Shown here: piece by piece, positions 60,391 to 64,000 of the stretch
How positions within the stretch are numbered: the stretch's first letter is position 1
Layout: the number at the start of each line of letters is the position of its first letter
Origin: Schistosoma mansoni
Lineage: Eukaryota; Platyhelminthes; Trematoda; Strigeidida; Schistosomatidae
Direction of reading: 5' to 3'
Assembly: GCF_000237925.1 (NCBI RefSeq)
Contig: NC_031502.1
Location: forward strand, 35,083,299 to 35,147,298
DNA: 64,000 nucleotides
Translations under genes and position numbers: made by a program
The notes under the pieces: model-generated
The model's input: the letters and a program-made list of their open reading frames with translations, nothing else
Database searches by the model: none
What the model was told of the DNA's origin: nothing

Positions 60391-61150
60391 GAGACTAAAC
60401 TACATGGACGACCTTTGAACGAATCTTAAATGACCTTGAGAAATATTAGCCAATCAGAGGACAGTTAGTGTATAGTAAAAATTTATTATACAAAACCAAA
60501 GAATTAAAGTGGATATACTTCTTTTACATGAGTCAAAAACTTCTCAAGGTCAGATATAGGTTCAGCAGTTCTAAAATCATAGTGCATACGGTACAGGAAC
60601 ACATCCGTATGGCTCCATAGTAGTCGACCTCTGAAACCATGATAGTCTCAAAAATTCTATTAGCCTCGACCACACAGCTTCAATGTTGTTGGTATATTGG
60701 TATGGTTTAGGGTTTAAGGTTAGAGTTAGGGTTTAGGGGTATGGTTTAGGGTTAAGGATGGGACTATATATTATGGACGACCTTTGAGCGACGCTAGAGT
60801 GACTCTGAGAGTGTCAACATAATAACTAAGACTAAATGAGGGTTATAAACCTGTGTGAAGAATTCAAATTATGATTTACAGCTCATGGTTAAGGTTAGGA
60901 ATTATACTTAGGGTTTTCATCACGAACTGACATCAGCTATAATGCCAAAACTCTATTTATACAAATGAATAATTGAATTTCGCGACGAAATCTTATCATC
61001 ACTTCACTTGTAGACGCTGAATTATCATGTCTTCTCTAAAATCCGTTGTAAACCGACCGTATGTAAACATCAGGTACCGAACTTAGCGCCGTGACCTTGA
61101 AAACCCGCGAAGGCTTCTGATTGGCTCAACCGACATAGTTTAGTCTCGCC
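60388..61150. repeat. Inverted and direct repeats flanking the Penelope-like fragment
   Basis: GGCGAGACTAAACTA at 60388-60402 recurs as its exact reverse complement at 61136-61150. A direct repeat beginning ATGGACGACCTTTGA is present near 60403 and again near 60774. These may be parts of the terminal repeats (pLTRs) of the Penelope-like element, which often occur in tandem or inverted arrangements, but the full structure is not clear. Confidence 0.5.
60703..60757 (+). repeat. Degenerate telomere-like TTAGGG repeats
   Basis: About 55 bases made of TTTAGGG, TTAGGG and close variants (GGTTTAGGGTTTAAGG, GAGTTAGGGTTTAGGGG). TTAGGG is the schistosome telomere unit by established knowledge. A second, weaker patch lies near 60885-60915. 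This is an internal tract, not the chromosome end. Confidence 0.7.
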
Positions 61151-61782
61151 GTATCACTATCTACATCCCCCATTGAATTGTAATTCATGTATAAAGGCTC
61201 CCTTGAAACAGGTGAAATCTTCCAACTTCTTCCATGTATCATACATGTACTTCTTAATAAATTTTTGTCTTACTACTTATTATCAAAAGTAGTTTAGAAA
61301 CTTTAGATAATTTTAATGAATATGATATTTTTAAGAAAAAATTATGCACAAAATTCTAATTTTCAATTAAACATAATTTATCAGTTTATATTAAATAAAG
61401 TTAATGTTTATTATCATTAAAAAAGTAAAACAAACAAACAAACAAACTGAGTCGTAAATAACACGAATTGAAAAGGAAATGACAAGAAGTAAAGGAAGAA
61501 AAAACTCTATTACCACAACTAAATCATCAGTTTTATCAAATAATGGTGATAAGGCAGTACTTTTATTATCTACACTTTAGACTTTGAATAGGTTAGTTTC
61601 AACGTGTTAATAAATATGATATGATAATATAGAAGATTTATAACTTGGGTGAATAATTTTGGTGGTCGTAACTAAACCATTTTTCTATGTTGGGTATGTA
61701 TTTTACTTATTTATTTATCATTATGATTTATATGAAATTCATAAATGATTGTAAAAGAAGTAAAAAAAAAAGCAAATTGTAG

Positions 61783-62088
61783 AGTTAACTTGAAATGTCT
61801 CCTTTTTCTATACATGAAAGAACTGGTCAGAAAACTTACGAAAAAAGTGTACTAGAGATAAGACAGAAAGTTTAGTGATAATGTTTCTTGTTTTATGCTG
61901 AAGTAGATGAATTTATATTCTATATCACTGGTTAAGTATAAAGTAGTTTTATTGGATACAATTTACAGTTAGAGAAGAATGATAATCAACTTAAAAAGAC
62001 TCAGAGTAACAAAAATGTACCCAAAAAATCACAAAAACCTTCAAAATCACTTAAAGCCCTAAAAGGTGTGAAAGGTGCAAAGTCGTGA
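61783..62088 (+). CDS. Possible last two exons of a small basic protein
   Basis: Two open segments join in frame across a 122-nt GT-AG intron: 61783-61846 (acceptor TTGTAG, donor AAAAAAGTGTAC) and 61969-62088 (acceptor TTTACAG, stop TGA at 62086). They would encode VNLKCLLFLYMKELVRKLTK followed by a Lys/Ser/Asn-rich tail ending KGVKGAKS, about 60 residues in all. The 5' exon must end with two bases of a codon and was not found; an ATG frame at 61470-61571 (MTRSKGRKNS...) nearby is also basic but has no donor in the right phase. There is faint likeness to small histone-fold proteins, too weak to name. It may equally be chance. Confidence 0.3.
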
Positions 62089-63604
62089 AGACAGGTAACA
62101 AAAAGTCTGCAGCTTTTCTGGAAGCACTCTTCTTATAAAATTGTTATGTTTTAATGACCAGTAAAATTATGAAGAGACGTTAACTTATCGAAATCATGAA
62201 TTTTAGATGTTACTGTTTGTAAATCCCTTTCGATTAAAATCACTAATCCTCACTAACAGGAATTATATACTGAGTAATTTTCATTAAAGAGTGAATTAGA
62301 ATTGATTAACAACGAATATTTAGAAGAGTAGTAGATGAAAAAACAAGGCAAGATAAGAATATATCAAGCCAATATATAACTCTGAATATGGGTTATTGAG
62401 AATGATTATAATTTGGAAAAAAACCTAACTCATGCTATCGTAAAATGTCTGAATTTCTGCTTCCGATAGCAACAACTTTGGATAGTCGAAGGTATTTATG
62501 TTCATTCATTGATTCCATCTCAAATGTTTATCCTGTTACAGTCTTGGATCGCTTGACGATAAGAGTTCTTTACAACAGATTGAACCTAATCTAGGACCAT
62601 CAAGATTTGTAATAAACATTATATCTTCATTGTTAAATTGTTTATGGAAACGTAATGTCCCAAAATAGGTCAAAAACAGATGACTATACATGCCTAGTTG
62701 TCGATTGTTTTACAGCTTATAACATTTCATGATGAAAATTGTCTGAATATATATATATATATAAATCTATCAAGAACGATAAATAAATGTTGAATTTCGT
62801 ACTGACCATTTTGGGAATTTTTTTATCATGGTCGTACTTCAGTTAAAACTAAGTACTTATGACAGAAATAAGTAATTAAATAGTTGTGGGTAGTATATTC
62901 TAACTTTCAAAGGTCTATTATCTAACCTATATACTAACCAAATGCTGAGAAGTGAATATCTCAATTATATATTTTTCTTTTCTAATGAAATTTTGATAGT
63001 TATATGAACCATACACTTTTTCCATAAGATCTGGGTGGAAATGGGGAAGGGTGCGAGCTAGTAAATGTCATCTTAATTTATTTCATGTAGGTTATGGTCA
63101 AATTTGAATACCTGAAGTACTTTCAAATAGATAAACCCATTTACTTTCCCTTTCTATATTATCTACAGTGAGAAATTTATATAGCATATTTATCTAGTAT
63201 ATTTCGTATAGTTGTAGCTCTCAGTAAATAATTATGTTTTCGGACTACAGGAAATACAGTAGTTGTTTAAATAAATATTAAGGCTTAAGATTTAAACAAG
63301 ATATAATTAGGTTTACTACAAGGAGAATCTTCCAAGCATTTATTTCGAATTGTGTATTATTACCACTGATTTTAGACATTTTCTATTGTCAGAAGACAAT
63401 CTACTTTGAAAAGGCCAAGATAACAAATCCTCTTCCATTTACTAATTGCCATATAGTGTGAATTTATTGTATTACAACACTGAAAATGAAAATACTAAGT
63501 ATGTATATTATAAGTTGTCATATTTCCATCAACCACATAATTTAGTGGAAACTTTAGATAGAAAGATCGATTACAGATTGAAGTTAACAGTTGATGGTTT
63601 GTGA
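62089..63604. other. Unassigned, AT-rich
   Basis: No gene, RNA or clear repeat recognised apart from a short (AT)n tract near 62748-62762. Confidence 0.35.
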
Positions 63605-63733
63605 GCAAAGATGAATAGTGGCTAGCAGTGGAATCCAGGACGTGCGTTTCGTCCTATCTGGGACTCGTCAGCTGGGTGTACCTGCATCCCATAGTTGATA
63701 TTTGCACCACTGCTAGGCACTATCCATCTTTGC
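63605..63733 (-). mobile_element. Intact-looking hammerhead ribozyme inside inverted repeats
   Basis: On the minus strand the core (about 63635-63675) reads CCAG, CTGACGAG, stem II GTCC/GGAC with a short loop, GAAAC, a two-pair stem III (CG/CG), then GTC followed by CTGG. Stem I (CCAG/CTGG), the CUGANGA box, GAAA and the GUC cleavage triplet are all present, as in schistosome hammerheads. The unit is bounded by 27-base arms (63605-63631 and 63707-63733) that are inverted copies with two mismatches, including CTAGCAGTGG. No tRNA-like head is seen in this copy. Confidence 0.8.
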
Positions 63734-64000
63734 TTATAATGCTTGTGAATTAAGGATATATCGAGGCAATACACACAGTATGCACATATGCCAATTTGAG
63801 ACTGACAAGTTACAGTCCTAAAACATCAATAGAAAGATTCAAACAAACAATTCTAAGTTGATGGTTTGTTAGTCTTCCTCAATCTTCACTACTTCAAGAC
63901 TTTCATAAAGTTAATAAGCACATTATTAAGTTTTAACTGAAGTAATAATGTTAAGTAAATTTGTTTTTTATAATAGAACACACGATAGGTAGCTTGAGTT

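Noticed and set aside
1-64000. CRISPR arrays, operons, ribosome binding sites, rRNA genes
   Set aside because: Nothing of this kind is visible; intron-bearing genes and metazoan retroelements show this is eukaryotic nuclear DNA.

Overview
This looks like a nuclear contig from a schistosome blood fluke (Trematoda, Schistosoma). The evidence is AT-rich DNA, intron-rich genes whose 5' introns can be only 30-40 nt, and a repeat content of RTE-like and CR1-like non-LTR retroelements, short solo LTRs, a Penelope-like endonuclease fragment and Sm-alpha-type hammerhead-ribozyme repeats. I made no database search. Gene names rest on reading conserved motifs and on splice junctions that keep the reading frame.

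Layout: 1-0.45 kb is an RTE-like 3' end. 1.7-8.4 kb (minus) is a nine-exon DEAD-box helicase of the DDX47/Rrp3 type. 9-23.4 kb is a transposon-rich interval. It holds degenerate RTE and CR1 pieces, a 4.2-kb decayed CR1-like element split by a solo LTR, a broken CACTA/EnSpm-like transposase, and two near-identical 530-bp repeats facing each other. 23.5-35.4 kb (plus) is the protein farnesyltransferase beta subunit (FNTB), whose introns carry more RTE, hammerhead and foldback elements. 36.7-40.85 kb (minus) is a nucleotide-sugar transporter of the SLC35A2/A3 type, convergent with FNTB. 41-48 kb is mostly CR1 relics and unassigned DNA. 48.4-54.7 kb (minus) holds the exons I can identify of a ROR-family receptor tyrosine kinase (Frizzled-type CRD, transmembrane segment, kinase); its 5' exons are not found. 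55-64 kb is repeat-rich and contains two hammerhead elements bounded by inverted repeats, a solo LTR with a clean target duplication, a Penelope-like GIY-YIG fragment next to degenerate TTAGGG repeats, and one possible pair of exons for a small basic protein.

The host genes have unrelated housekeeping or signalling roles (rRNA processing, protein prenylation, Golgi sugar-nucleotide import, receptor signalling) and do not form a functional cluster. The most unusual material is in the repeats: hammerhead cores enclosed by inverted repeats, a Penelope fragment beside telomere-like DNA, and a direct repeat shared by introns of two convergent genes. In FNTB there is a reading-frame break that can be closed only by a very small intron or an indel. 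In ROR the reconstructed ectodomain passes from the CRD to the membrane without a kringle.
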